Positions 45,611 to 57,364 of a DNA stretch of 64,000 bases are shown in pieces (within the stretch, counting starts at the first letter, position 1; the number at the start of each line of letters is the position of its first letter). The notes under the pieces were generated by a model, which ran no database searches, was not told the DNA's origin, and saw only the letters and a list, made by a program, of their open reading frames with translations. A program made the translations under genes and the position numbers. The DNA is taken from positions 750,585 to 814,584 of the forward strand of contig JAJVDF010000363.1 in the NCBI GenBank assembly GCA_022410635.1, given 5' to 3'. The DNA is from Tretioscincus oriximinensis (Eukaryota; Chordata; Lepidosauria; Squamata; Gymnophthalmidae).

Positions 45611-46829
45611 TAAAGAAGTTTCCTTAGAGTGTCTTCTTATATGTTTGATTTTGTACAAAACATTGTTTTTGTTTAAATTTGTTTTTGTTTTGTTAATGGA
45701 TATTAAATTTATTAGCTGAAATGAATTGGTTAAAAGAAAAAGAATACGATGAAATATGAAGTGAAATAGTCAAACCTTCCTCTCAATTTTTTTTATTCAG
45801 AATTTATGAACATTTCAAAAGCATCCATAACAAATAATGAATTTATTAAAAGCTGCAAAAAACATAAAACCACAAAGCCATGGCTATTCCCTGTTTTGGG
45901 TGGCAGGTTATCCATTCCAGTTGTGAATTCTGGCTTTAAAATTGTACAGGGGCTAGGCAAGAAATCCAAAATAAAAATATTCCAATGCTTCCCTAAGTGA
46001 TATTTATGATTAGCTTGGAACCTTAAAAAAAGAAGCTATTATTGAACTTTCCTAGGACTTTCAGAATGCACAAGCAGTGGGCATACAGGTAAATGTTTTA
46101 GGTGGCATCTAATAGATAAAGGGGTGTTTTGTTTGCAAGCTTATGGCTTAATAAAATCTATACATATATCACATACTTTTCTAACACTGAAAGCAAAATA
46201 CTTGTAATGCACTGACTGGAAATGTCGAGACATAGCTAGTAAGCTGCCAATAGATGTCAGTATTGGATAAAATAATATACACTTTGGGGNTTTTTTTTGT
46301 ACTATTAGAAGAGCTGGTTTGTTCAGGTGTAAAAATGAAAAAAACCTCCACTCTCAATTTCTTTCAGTGTGTTTTGCTATACAGATCACGTGTCTCATCT
46401 TTGTTGCCCAGGAGAACCTGGCATAGTTTAAATAGTTTAAAAACCTTCTTTGCCTGAGGCATTTGTACTGCATACTTGCAGTCAGGTTTATTTTATATGA
46501 GTTTTAGCAATGGCGTTGTTTTACTTCAAAATAAAGCTTCCAGTGTAATGAACCAATTTTGTTTTTATTTTTGCTGCTAGTACTGTACATATATTGTTCT
46601 GACATTAATTTTTCAAACATGCTGCATACAACTATTTACACAATATTCTCTAGCAATTAAATCTTGAGGCAGCAGAAAGGCTTGATGACACAGTAGGCCA
46701 TGGTTTATATATCCAGTCAATTTTTAGGGAGGAAAATATAAGGAAATGTGGGTGTTCCTGAACTTTCTTCAAAATTCTAGAGTGTTCCCAATACATTCTT
46801 ACCATATTAGTGTTTGAAACAAACTGCAT

Positions 46830-47040
46830 AGAACATAAGAACATAAGAAGAGCCATACTGGATCAGGCCACAGCCCATCGAGTCCAGCATTCTGTGTCAC
46901 ACAAAGGCCCACCAGATGCACCTGGGCAGTCCGAACAGAGGAAAACAAAATATGCTGCTCCTGTTCGTGACTCCCTGCAAATGGTATTTCAAAAGTCCTG
47001 CCTGTTGCTCCATCCCGGAGGCTACATCCAGACAACTATC
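46830..47040 (-). mobile_element. CR1 LINE 3' UTR
   Basis: Reverse of the CR1 3' end: GAACATAAGAACATAAGAAG, GATCAGGCCACAGCCCATCG and CTCCATCCCGGAGGCTACAT. It continues into the open RT segment to the right. Confidence 0.9.
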
Positions 47041-48033
47041 TTAGTATCCATTTATACCCTTAGTGTCCATAAACCTGTCTAGTCCTGTCTTGAAACTATC
47101 CAAGCTGTTAGCTACCACTACCTCTTCAGGAAGTAAATTCCACAGGCCGATGACCCTCTGGGTGAAAAAATACTTCCCTTTGTCTGTTCTCACTTTTCTA
47201 CCCAACAGTTTTAAGGAGTGCCCTCTGGTCCTTGTGTTGTGTGATAGAGAAAACATTTTTTCTCTATTCACCCTGTCGATCCCATGCATGATTTTGTACA
47301 CTTCAATCAGATCACCCCTCAAACGTCTCCTTTCAAGGCTGAAGAGGCCCAGACGTTGCAGCCTTGCTTCGTAAGGGAGGTGCTCCAGACCCTTGATCAT
47401 TTTTGTTGCCCTTTTCTGCACCTTCTCCAGTTCCAAAATATCCCTCTTGAGATGTGGTGACCAGAATTGAACACAGTATTCCAAATGTGGCCTCACCACA
47501 GATTTATAAAGAGGCAAAACAACATTTGGTGACTTATTTTCGATTCCTTTCCTAATTATCCCCAACATGGAATTTGCCTTTTTTGCAGCTGCTGCACACT
47601 GGGTTGACATTTTCATTGAATTGTCCACTAACACCCCAAGATCCTTTTCTTGCTCGGTCACAGAAAGCTTGGTTCCCATCAGGTGGTAGGAGTATTTTGG
47701 GTTCTTTGCCCCAATATGCATGACCTTGCACTTGCTTAAGTTGAAGTGCATTTGCCACTTTGATGCCCACTCACCCAATTTCAATAAATCACTCTGGAGT
47801 GCCTTACAATCATTTTCAGTTTTCACTACCCTGAACAGTTTAGTGTCGTCAGCAAACTTGGCTACTTCACTATTTACCTCGGCATCCAGATCATTTATAA
47901 ATATATTGAAAAGCAAGGGTCCCAGTACAGATCCCTGGGGTACCCCACTTCTTACCTCTTTCCACTCAGAGAACTGTCCATTTAATACTACCCTCTGTTT
48001 TCTATCTTTTAGCCAGTTTCCAATCCAGGACAA
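47041..48033 (-). CDS. CR1 LINE ORF2 C-terminal half, uninterrupted 330 codons
   Basis: Encodes the C-terminal half of the CR1 non-LTR retrotransposon reverse transcriptase, which copies its RNA into DNA at the target site. It has VPQGSVLGPLLFNIFIND, the catalytic KFADDTKLF motif, LGVLVDN, PHLEYCVQFWSP and the YFFTQRVIGLWNLLPEE tail. The frame is open to its natural stop but the 5' part, including endonuclease and early RT motifs, is missing, so this is a 5'-truncated copy. It sits antisense in an FSIP1 intron. It is much less decayed than the copies at 7795 and 55960, suggesting a younger insertion. Confidence 0.9.
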   Translation of the reverse strand: MSWIGNWLKDRKQRVVLNGQFSEWKEVRSGVPQGSVLGPLLFNIFINDLDAEVNSEVAKFADDTKLFRVVKTENDCKALQSDLLKLGEWASKWQMHFNLSKCKVMHIGAKNPKYSYHLMGTKLSVTEQEKDLGVLVDNSMKMSTQCAAAAKKANSMLGIIRKGIENKSPNVVLPLYKSVVRPHLEYCVQFWSPHLKRDILELEKVQKRATKMIKGLEHLPYEARLQRLGLFSLERRRLRGDLIEVYKIMHGIDRVNREKMFSLSHNTRTRGHSLKLLGRKVRTDKGKYFFTQRVIGLWNLLPEEVVVANSLDSFKTGLDRFMDTKGINGY

Positions 48034-48129
48034 AGTTCATCTGGATTGTTCATCTAGGAGTTGGTTGCCAGTGAGAAAATAATATAAGAAAAGGGGCTGG
48101 AGCATAGTATCTCAGACCAGCCTGGTATA

Positions 48130-48447
48130 CAGGGCTTTTTTTGTGATGGAATGCGCCGGAACACAGTTCCGGCACCTTTTATTTAGGCGGGGGGGGGGAG
48201 TTAGTGGGGGGGGCGGCAGCGGCAGTGGTGGGGGGCGTGGGAATGAGGGGGGGCGGCCGCCGCCTCCGCNCCCCCGCCCCCCCGCCTAAATAAAAGGTGC
48301 TGGTACTGCTGCGTTAGCCGCCGGCGAGGGGGGCGNGGTGTTATCAGAGGCGGCGGCGTTATCGGTGGTGGCTNCCGCCGCCCCCCCCCCCCCCCTGCCG
48401 CCGCCGGTGTTAGTACCGGCACCTTTTGTTCTGGAAAAAAAGCACTG
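48130..48447. mobile_element. hAT-type MITE with 8-bp TSD, copy 2
   Basis: Begins CAGGGCTTTTTTTGTGATGG and ends GGAAAAAAAGCACTG. CTGGTATA is duplicated perfectly at 48122-48129 and 48448-48455. GC-rich interior with polyG/polyC runs and AAAGGTGCTGGTACTG units like copy 1. Confidence 0.85.
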
Positions 48448-48827
48448 CTGGTATATCATATCAATGCCAGTAGACTTGATCCACCTGCCATTTTGTCCCT
48501 CCAGATCTGGTCTAAACTTTATGTATGGAGTGTATTAGCATGAAATGGAACTTCCTTAGACTGCACTTTCTTAGTATGTGCGAGGGAGGTTTCTGGTATT
48601 CTTGGTAGTTCAGTATGCTAGTGTGAAATTATCCTTAGTTTCAGGAAGTAGAGGCATTTTCTTTTTTAAAGTTTTTCTGGGGTGGATTTGCACTGTCACT
48701 GTGGAACAATAAAGAGAAGCAACATTGCTAATTGCCTCAACACTCCCCACTCCAAAAGCATGCTTAAATCAATCTTAAACATGAACTTTATGTGGTCAGC
48801 TTAAAAATTTACCACACAAAGTTAAGC

Positions 48828-48920
48828 TTCAGGTAGGCTGGTCAGATGACTTCTTTTGGGGGAGAAACCCAGTTTTGGGGTGTTCACTTGCCCTCCCAGG
48901 GGGGAGCGATTACCCCATTT
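48828..48920. repeat. Unclassified repeat also present at 62580
   Basis: GTAGGCTGGTCAGATGACTT, GGGAGAAACCCAGTTTTGGG and CCCCATTTTTTGCTGAGGAA recur with changes at 62583-62660. The class is unknown. Confidence 0.45.
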
Positions 48921-49282
48921 TTTGCTGAGGAAAAACTTTTTTAAAAAATCACTGCACCACCACTAGGCAACTGGGGCCAGCTCCTGAAGGCATCCTCCCC
49001 TCAGTAAAAAAAAAAAAGCAAATTTCTCACATACTCCAAAAAAATCTCGCATGCTTCGCAGATTTCTTGGGCAGGGATTTCAGCAGTGTATGCATGTTGG
49101 TGGGTGATTTGCATGTTCAAGAATATGCAAATTAGCATGAATATTAATTACCTCAGTTTGGGTCTCAGAAAATCTGTTCAGTCTACTTAAGTTAAATTTC
49201 CTGCAAAGTGCAAATGCCTTTATCAGACCATTATGTCACAAGTTTTCATCCAATTACAGTATTGTGGGGGGCAGTCAAGCAG

Positions 49283-49445
49283 TATTTATACTTATACCCC
49301 GCCCTATACCTGAAGGTCTCATGGCGCCAAAACAGTAAAACATCACTACAAAATTAAAACAGTATAAAACAATATTTAAAAATAGGGACAGAGATAACAT
49401 TTCTTCAGCCAGAGGCCAGGTAAAAGAGGTGTTTAGAATCACTAT
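49283..49445 (-). mobile_element. SINE/LINE tail fragment
   Basis: TATACCCCGCCCTATACCTG, AAGGTCTCATGGCGCC and AGCCAGAGGCCAGGTAAAAG: reverse of a 3' end shared with 60773 and 62370. Confidence 0.4.
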
Positions 49446-49937
49446 TATAATTTGCTGTTGCTTGGGATGGCCTATAAGGGAAATAAAGCTGGACCTCATA
49501 GCTGTTTTCTGGTATGTCCCTGAACTGAGACTCTCTACCTGTTGATTGCATCAGTTCCCATTAGGATTGGGGCTAAAACAGGAAGACTGTTCACTGCAGT
49601 GATGCTGAACAGAGCACTCTTTCTAAAAGTGCAAACAGAAAAATTAACAAATGACTAGTCTAAATGAGACTTCTCATCAGGAACTGCTTCAAACAAGTAA
49701 GTGCAGATCAATCCCTGATGTATTTTGAGGATCTTCCATTTATTCAACTGGGCTTCAAATACATCTTGAATTATTTTTGAAGTAGATCATAAAATGTACA
49801 AATAAGTTGGTTGTATGATCGTGCAATACACTTGTAATAAGAAGATAGGTAATAAGCATGTTTCTCTATGAATCAATTACTGCTACACATGTTGAGTTGT
49901 ATAACTTGATTGAGTTGGAAATAGGTTCCTGTCATGA

Positions 49938-50235
49938 AGAAGTAGAAGAAGAAGGGTTTTATACCCTGCTTTTCTCACCCAAAGGGACTCAAAGCAACTT
50001 ACAAAGTTATTTTTCACCCGAAGGCTTACATTCTATTTTCCCCACCAGGCTATGGTGATTCCCATTTAGCTAGTTGCAGTCAGTTGCAATTTGTTGCAAT
50101 TCCTGCTTTCGAATAGCTGGGTTGGCTAGAGCTGCAGGCTAGTAGAAGGTGCTCATTCCTCTCCATGTCTGACATAGGGCTTCAAAACCTGATCTTTCAG
50201 ATGAGAGTCTGTCTCCTTAGAGACTGCGCCAGGTG
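49938..50235 (-). mobile_element. tRNA-derived SINE
   Basis: Reverse-oriented copy: GAAGAAGAAGGGTTTTATAC and CAAAGGGACTCAAAGCAACT at its 3' side. GGGCTTCAAAACCTGATCTT and TCCTTAGAGACTGCGCCA sit at its tRNA-like 5' side. Confidence 0.75.
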
Positions 50236-51030
50236 GAGATAAAGGCACAGAGGGGAACAAGTGTCAGTTTCTCATTTTAAAATTAGATACTTGACTTCTA
50301 GTTGTCTCTTACTTGTTATTCATTGCTGTTTTTTGAAAAGAGTGTTTGGACTGTAGATCCCATCGTTCCTAACCATTGTGATGCTCTTTAGAACTGTCTG
50401 GAGTCAGAGCAAACTTAGTTATTCCTGCTAGATCTCCAGTTACATTAAAATGTGAGGGAACATTTTTGAAGGAAATCTTGTTACTTTTAACAATTGGTTT
50501 AAAACAAAGTTAATTGTATACAGATAGCCCCCAAGAATGAGATAGATGGGAGAAGGATTTAATTAAGTCATCAAAGAGTTGAAAAGCTTAATTTTAGGCA
50601 GATGTACAATTGCATAGCATCTGTTTCTAGCAGGCCTAATGAGTCATTGGATAATCTTATAAGGAAAAAGAAATGATGCCCTTAATTCTTGATTCCGGAT
50701 TATGATTACCTTGTTAGACATCCTTGTTAAATGTTGCCCATTATTACCTTGCTAGATAAATGCAATTGCAGTGATAATCTTCTGTGTCAAATTTCCATAT
50801 TTCTAACCATATATGATTCACTAATATATAAGGTATGTAATTTGCAAATATATTTAGGAAAAATAAACAATAGCTGATTTTAACTTCTTTTTTTACTGAT
50901 TTTAATTTTGAGATTATTTTGGACTGTGACTTTGCATATGCATGTGCATAATCATTTGACACAAGTGGAGATTACAAAATTATAAGTAAATAACGTCTTT
51001 AACAATTACATAAATGTATTTTATTCATAG

Positions 51031-51123
51031 ATTCTCCTACTTGTGAAGAAGACGAAATGTCTGCTACTGTTTTCCATACACAAATTCCTCCAGAAAACTA
51101 TGAACATAAAACAAATGGCACAG
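51031..51123 (+). CDS. FSIP1: FSIP1 coding exon 6
   Basis: A 93-nt exon after TTATTCATAG, phase 1 in and out, ending ACAG|GTACAG. It contains VFHTQIPPENYE, nearly identical to the human VFHTQIPPEEYE, preceded by an acidic EEDE run. The intron before it is 6.7 kb and carries a CR1, a hAT MITE and other repeats. Confidence 0.92.
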
Positions 51124-51426
51124 GTACAGTTTCTCTCAATGTCTGCATTTTTAAAATTTTGCAAAATGTCCTTTTTGTTGTAAGAATGTTGCAATCTGTC
51201 TCCATACACATGTCCATGTATTTACAGTTTGTGTCATTCCTTCCCATATTAACTGCTAATGGTAGTTTAAGGAGAGGAAGGGAAAGGAGGAAAGACTGAG
51301 ACAAATCTACTGGTGGTTTAAGAGCCTTAATTTTTAGATCATTTCCTTTCCCCTTCCTTCTCACCTTCCACAAACTATTGCTGTTCTTACTTCCTCACAA
51401 CAGATATCTTTATATTGTGAGATATT

Positions 51427-51443
51427 GGGGGGGGGGGGGGGGT
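51427..51443. repeat. G homopolymer
   Basis: Run of about 17 G in the intron after FSIP1 exon 6. A possible sequencing or assembly weak point. Confidence 0.9.
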
Positions 51444-51576
51444 TTGAGGGGTTCAGTTGAAAATAGGAAAATGCTCGGACATGAACTTAGATGCTTTTAG
51501 ACGCTGTTCTGTAGCAAATTCAAGCAGTTCTGTATTTGTTTACATATTTTTAGTTAAAAATATTTTTAAACTGCAG

Positions 51577-51689
51577 GTTATGTGATTGAAGCTAAAACAA
51601 AAAAATTAGCAAAGAAAATGGCAAACATGCATCCCAAAAATGAAGCAAGTTATAAAAAACCTGCTGATTTTGTTAAAAAGAATATAGAG
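51577..51689 (+). CDS. FSIP1: FSIP1 coding exon 7
   Basis: Starts after CTGCAG in phase 1 and ends ATAGAG|GTATGT in phase 0. It is Lys-rich and ends DFVKKNIE, matching human DFIKRNIE. The middle is poorly conserved. Confidence 0.88.
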
Positions 51690-52214
51690 GTATGTGCCAA
51701 CAGTATACATTATAAGAACAGAATTGTAATTTCATTGGGTTAACATGTAAAAATTAAGAGTGTGAAGCTGTAAAAATTGTGTTGAAAATTAAATTGAAGT
51801 TCATGGAAAGTTGATAATAAATTCCTGTTCGTATTCATTTGATTAAAACATATAGAACTTGGTTACTTAAATCTTCTAATAATATCAAGATCATTTAAGT
51901 CCATCCCAGTAAGCTTGTGCTGCTTAATTGACATCTTTGTTCTTAAATACTATGTATGGTGTAGTATAGGATCATATCTGTATGGCGTATGTGCCAATCA
52001 CAGATGTGTGTATGTTACACACACAAACTTGGGCACTAAAGATCTCATGGTGCCCTAGGAAAAGCCATGCTGCATCAGGCCCTGAGTTTCTGTACTCTAG
52101 CATCTTATTTCTTACTCTGTCCAACCATGAAGCTTCCAGGTTTATTTATTAATACAGTAGATGAAAAGAAGAGACATTTCCATTTGCTATTGCCTAGTAT
52201 TTAATAGACAGAGA

Positions 52215-52522
52215 CTGCATCCACACGCAGTAATGATGTCTGCATTGGAGTACTGCCTTGGCAGTGGTTTTAATGAGAGCTGATATTTTCAGATCTCACA
52301 ACGCTGCACACTGAAAACCCGCTTTTTAAAAAAATGTGGCCTGCTCAGCCGGGCCCTCTGCCAATCAGTGGAGAGCCCTGCAAAGCAGGCTGAGCAGAGA
52401 AAGACTGCGCTTGGCCAGCACTTCCTTCCTTCTACCCACCTATGGCAGCCACTGCGCAACGTGTGCAGATGGCCACCTACCCACAACAAAAGACAATTCC
52501 AAGCCCCGTGTGTGGATGCAGC
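52215..52522. mobile_element. TIR element with GCTGCATCCACAC ends, copy 2
   Basis: Begins CTGCATCCACACGCAGTAAT and ends GTGTGGATGCAGC. CAGAGA occurs on both sides (52209-52214 and 52523-52528). Shares the interior described for the copy at 44669. Confidence 0.65.
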
Positions 52523-52547
52523 CAGAGATGTTGCTTTATGTATATAA

Positions 52548-52790
52548 TCAGTCATAGAATTATTGGGTCCTACCATCTGCTCAATGCAAAAGTCCTACTC
52601 TCTGTTCAATGCAAAATCCCAGATAGGATTGCCCTGTTTGAAGACTTCCATTGAAAGCGAAGTTTTTTCTATTATTTAATGTTATCTACTCCCTTGCAGT
52701 TCCATCCAATTTTTTTTAAAGTGCTTTCTTGTGCAAGTGAAAATATGACTGATCCTTCTGCACTGTGACAACCTTTCAGATAAATGAATT
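52548..52790 (-). mobile_element. CR1-like 3' fragment, old
   Basis: GTCATAGAATTATTGGGTCC, TTTGAAGACTTCCATTGAAA and TACTCCCTTGCAGTTCCATC follow the same order as the CR1 copy at 60105, strongly diverged. Confidence 0.6.
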
Positions 52791-53493
52791 TGTCTGAGTC
52801 TCATTCAAAAGTTGTCCAAGGTGTTGTTGATTGGTATACTTTCCACATGAGTGGATATTTTAGCTAATGACCCCTGGCACTTTCAAAAAAGGAAATACCA
52901 TACTTCAAACTCTGAGACCTGTTGTTCACATGTCTCTATCTTTTCATTCATACAGTTCTTCTCTGATAATGTTTTCCCTTTTGCATTCCAAAATCAAATA
53001 TTTTTCCATAACAAAAACATTAGAATAGAATAGCAAAATTGACAGAGAAATATGACTTGCTGAGGAATGATATATACAGAATAGATTTTTGGAATACTCA
53101 CAATTGCCTTCTCTCATACTCATCTGTTCTATAAAATACTAGGAGTGTTTCAGAATGGTTCAGAATATTCTGTCTATAGGGATCAACGGACTTCATTTTC
53201 ACTTCTGCATCTCTTTAAGGGATAAGGATTGGGTAGTGAAAGATGTCATTATAAATTGTTGTTCTTGTTATTTGATGTCTACTCTCTTCTACCGAATTGC
53301 TGGAATTCTTAGAGAATTTGTGGTTCTGTCTTATACTTTTGGATGATTTTTCATGAGTGTTCTATCCTTTGGCTGACAGGTAATAGCCACCCAAATTTGC
53401 TTTTCTATAATCTGATTTGATGTTCTGAACATTTACAATTTTTAAAATTATAATAGATTTAACAAGCAGTTGTCTCGTTCTGTCTTAACTCAG

Positions 53494-53604
53494 TTGGCCA
53501 AGGATTCAATGAATCAAGTGGTTATGCTAGAGGAAGAAAAGAAGAGGCTGTCAGAATTACTGAAAGATACTTCAGAAGAGGGTAGTGAACTTCAAATCAT
53601 TGAG
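53494..53604 (+). CDS. FSIP1: FSIP1 coding exon 8
   Basis: Phase 0 at both ends, from TTAACTCAG to TTGAG|GTACAA. It encodes LAKDSMNQVVMLEEEKKRL then SELLKD, matching human [25 protein letters not shown]. It is a predicted helical, charged segment. Confidence 0.93.
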
Positions 53605-54148
53605 GTACAAGAATATTAGTCTCTCAAGTTGTAAATTNTTCTTGTATAGTGTTGTCCAATCCAGATAATTGATTGTATTGCAAACCTTTTCTTCAACATG
53701 GAAAACAACTGTTGTCATGTGCAGCAGAAGACTTGGCCCATATGGATGACAGTGTATTGAAGTAATGCATAGACTGTCATTTTCCAATACTGTGTAATGT
53801 TAGGGAACCATTATTTTAAGTTAATTAATGAACTAAAGTATCAAGATTGCTCATCTTACTCTTAGTTCGGATTGGATTCTGAATATTTTATTTGCAAACA
53901 TTTTTAGTAGTTGATTGTAAACAAAGAAAAAGCAGAAAGTATTGATAACTACATGTTAAGAATATTTGTAGGCACAACAAAATGATTATGTAGACCTCCA
54001 AAATCACATTTCTGTACAACTCTAGGTGATAAAAAGAATATAAAGCAGCCTTGTACAAGTTTTTCAAATACAGTAGGTCTTTTAGTGATCTGGATTTGTT
54101 TCCTAGATCACAATGTTAATATTTGGGAGGTATTTATATGTAAATACT

Positions 54149-54840
54149 ATGTATACTCGAGAACAAGTCTAGTTTTTTACATTTTTAATGCTGAACCATC
54201 CCACCCCATCGACTTATACTCGGGTGCACTGCAGGTGTTCTCCAATCTCTCCCCCTCACCCAGAGTTGCCTCGGCCTCCTCCATCCTTGCATTTTCACCC
54301 AACCACAGGTGGGACTACACTTCCCAGCATGCTCCAGTTGTTTCTCTCTTCAAGCCTTCACAGTTGTACATGGGCTACTACTGCTGCCTTTGCTGCCTCC
54401 CTCTGGACGAATGCCTGAGGTTGGTTTCAGTAGCTCCCCTAGTGTGCAGGCACCTGGAGGATAGTCTGGCAGCAGCAGCAGAGGTCATATCTATTCGTCG
54501 AAGCAAGGGCAATGTAGCCTCCTTGCTGCCAGCATCCTCTATGTGTGCCTGCTCATCCCAGGCTTGGGGGCCAAGAAGTGGATGCCAAGGGGGCCCCAGG
54601 AGTCTCCAGCACATGTCCCTGAGGACTACGTGGCCCCACGGGAGGCTGCGGGCCACAGGGGGCGACAGGTAGCTCAGATGGGTGCAGGGAAGGCATTGGT
54701 TTCCTTTCTTTCCTTCATCCCCTTCTGCTGCATTTCCCAGCCTAGGCTTATACTGGAGTCAATAGGTTTTCCCAGTTTTTTGTGGTAAAATTAGGTGCCT
54801 CGGCTTATATTTGGGCCGACTTATACTTGAGTATATACGG
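54149..54840. mobile_element. TIR element with TATACTCGAG ends
   Basis: Left end ATGTATACTCGAGAACAAGT; right end GGCCGACTTATACTTGAGTA then TATACGG. CGACTTATACTCGGGTGCA and GGCTTATACTGGAGTCAAT are internal echoes. The middle is GC-rich and has a canonical ZNF143-like GACTACACTTCCCAGCATGC (54313-54332). No transposase frame was recognised. Likely a nonautonomous DNA transposon. Confidence 0.55.
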
Positions 54841-55709
54841 ATATACGAGTTCCTGGAACTGTTGTGCTTAAAACTGTAATGGCAGAATCTTGGGGAAATT
54901 AGAATACCATAAGTGTGCCTTGATCCTAACTTTGTATTTGCTGTTTTTGCTTTCAGTTATAATGTTACAGTTTCAATTATATGCCAGGGATTGTTTAACT
55001 GTAGCATTGAATATCTTTCTAAATTTAAATTGTTGTATTACTATTCATTTGTTCTTGTAACACTGTGATATATGAATTTCTGTAACGTCATTACAATTTT
55101 TCCCAGTCTTTTTTTTCCTTTATGGAAAAAGAATTTCTTTCACTAATACTCAGAATTGTAGGTTTACATTGATTTGCAGCTGCATAATGTTGAAATGTCA
55201 TTATATATAAATGTCAAGGGAAAATATTGTGCCGGGGGTGGTGGTGTCACAATATTTTTATTTTTTTATGCCTATTACTGCTTTCTATTGTTTTTAAAAT
55301 TGGCAAACATTTAAACAGTTCTAAGAGTTTATTAAAGGAGCATTTCACTCTTCAATTTTCCAAAGTTGGAATGTGTTTAAAATCTTTCATGAGGCAAGTA
55401 ATGGAAGAATTTTTTTTGTTGAATCCGTTGGAAATGGATTGGCAGTAGAAGTATCTGAACTATTTCTCCACAGATACATTACTGACAATAGAATTTCATC
55501 AAAATCTGCAACTAATTTCTACTAAATTTATCTCAAGAAATTACCTTAATTTAATATTAAAGTATATTGATATTTTTCCTGATTTTCTATGGGGTTTTGC
55601 TAACAAGTTTATTGCTGAACAGAAAGTTTTGGATTTATCTTTATTCCTAATCCGTATAATGTGCTAAGGAATCAGAGCTAAAATCAGAGCTAAATTTTTC
55701 TTTATATAG

Positions 55710-55880
55710 GAGGAAGAAACTAGATGGTTTACACCAGGTGAAGGATACACACCTGAGCCAGTAGAGTACCACCATCTCACAGAAATTGATGCTAAACTCA
55801 AAGTAGTACTCTCTGATGGGAATTCTTCTGCAGTTCAGGATAATGAAATGTTTTCAAAAGTTCCTGAAAACATTTACCAG
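55710..55880 (+). CDS. FSIP1: FSIP1 coding exon 9
   Basis: A 57-codon exon, phase 0 at both ends, from TTTATATAG to TACCAG|GTATAG. It contains WFTPGEGYTPEPVEYHHLTE and EIDAKLK, matching the human segment with VKGYE and LAEIDIKLQEL. The 3' half is variable. Confidence 0.88.
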
Positions 55881-55959
55881 GTATAGTACAAGCAAATTGA
55901 AATATTTGTTTTTTTTAAAACACCAGCATTTTAAATCTATTTAGTATAGTTATGTAATC

Positions 55960-56950
55960 ATTCTGTGGTGACCGGAGCTGAACACAGTATTCCAAATGTG
56001 GCTTCACTACAGATTTATAAATAGGCAAAACAACATTTGCTGACTTGTTTTCGATTCTTTTCCTAATTATCTCCAACATGGAATTTGCCTTTTTTGCTGC
56101 TGCTGCACACTGGGTTGACATCTTCATTGAATTGTCCACCAACATCCCAAGATCCTTTTCTTGCTCAGTCACAGAAAGCTTGGATCACATCAGGTTCTTT
56201 GCCCCAATGTGCATGACTTTGCACTTGCTTAAATTGAAATGCATTTGCCGCTTTGATGCCCACTCCCCAATTTCAGTAGATCATTCTGGAGTGCCTTAGA
56301 ATCATTTTCAGTTTTTACTACCCTGAACAGTTTAATGTCATCAGCGAACTTGGCTTCTTCACAATTTACTTCGACATCCAGATGGTTTATAAATATATTG
56401 AAAAGCAAGGGTCTCAGTACAGACTCCTGGGGTACCCCACTTCTTACCTTTTTCCACTCAGAGAACTGTCCATTTATTACTACCCTCTGTTTTCTACCTT
56501 TTAGCCAGTTTCCAATCCAGGACAATGTTTGTCCTCTTATATCATGAATGTGGAGCTTTTTTAGGAGCCTTTGATGAAGGATCAAAAGCCTTCTGAAAAT
56601 CAACTGGATCCCCTTTAGCTACATGTTTGTTAATACTCTCAAAGAATTCTAGCAAGTTAGTAAGGCATGATTTACCTTTGCAGAAGCCATGCTGAGTTTC
56701 ATTCAGCAATGCATGCCTCTCCATGTGTTTAGTAATTTTGTCCTTAATTATGGTTTCCAACAATTTACGTGGAACTGATATTAAACTGACGGGTCTATAA
56801 TTTCCGGATCACCCCAGGATCCATTTTTGAAGATTGGTGTTACGTTAGCTACTCTCCAATCTACTGGTACTGTGCCTGATCTTAAGGAAAGATTAAATAT
56901 TTTGGTTAGAAGTTCAGCAATTTCACAAAACCTTGACCTTGATTCCCTAC
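55960..56950 (-). pseudogene. CR1 LINE RT fragment, frameshifted
   Basis: Minus-strand pieces: HMERHALLNETQHGFCKGKS, FESINKHVAKGDP, VRSGVPQESVLRPLLFNIFI and KFADDIKLFRVV. FADD is kept but the frame breaks several times. Sits 80 bp after FSIP1 coding exon 9. Confidence 0.88.
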
Positions 56951-57364
56951 AAACAGAAAAATCTCAGAATCAGTATTAATCAGTTAGTATTAAAATAAAA
57001 AACATTTACAGGGGAAGTTTGTTATTCTGTGAAGATCTTGCTAAGGGCCTCATGCCAAAGATAAACCTTGACCTGGTTGCTAACTGGACAAAATGGCTTA
57101 CTGGACACCTCACCAGATAAAGTATCAGCTTAATTTGGCATGAAGATGAGCAACTTTATTCTTAGAGTGGCTTAGATATTTAACAAAGTATTTAATCTAA
57201 ATTACAATTCAGATTAGATCTGCTCTGTTGGACTCCTAGTCGCACAGGATGTGATGGAAGCTATGAAATAGGCTTTTTCACAATCTTCAATGCCATAGTG
57301 GAGACATGACTTATGTAAATTTATAATACCTTCATTGCAAGATGCATAGCTATCTTCTTCCCTG

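Noticed and set aside
48201..48538. Pro/Arg-rich open frames
   Set aside because: They are translations of the GC-rich interior of the hAT MITE.
54085..54672. 195-codon plus-strand open frame
   Set aside because: Lies inside the TATACTCGAG transposon-like repeat; the translation is compositionally odd and has no transposase motif.
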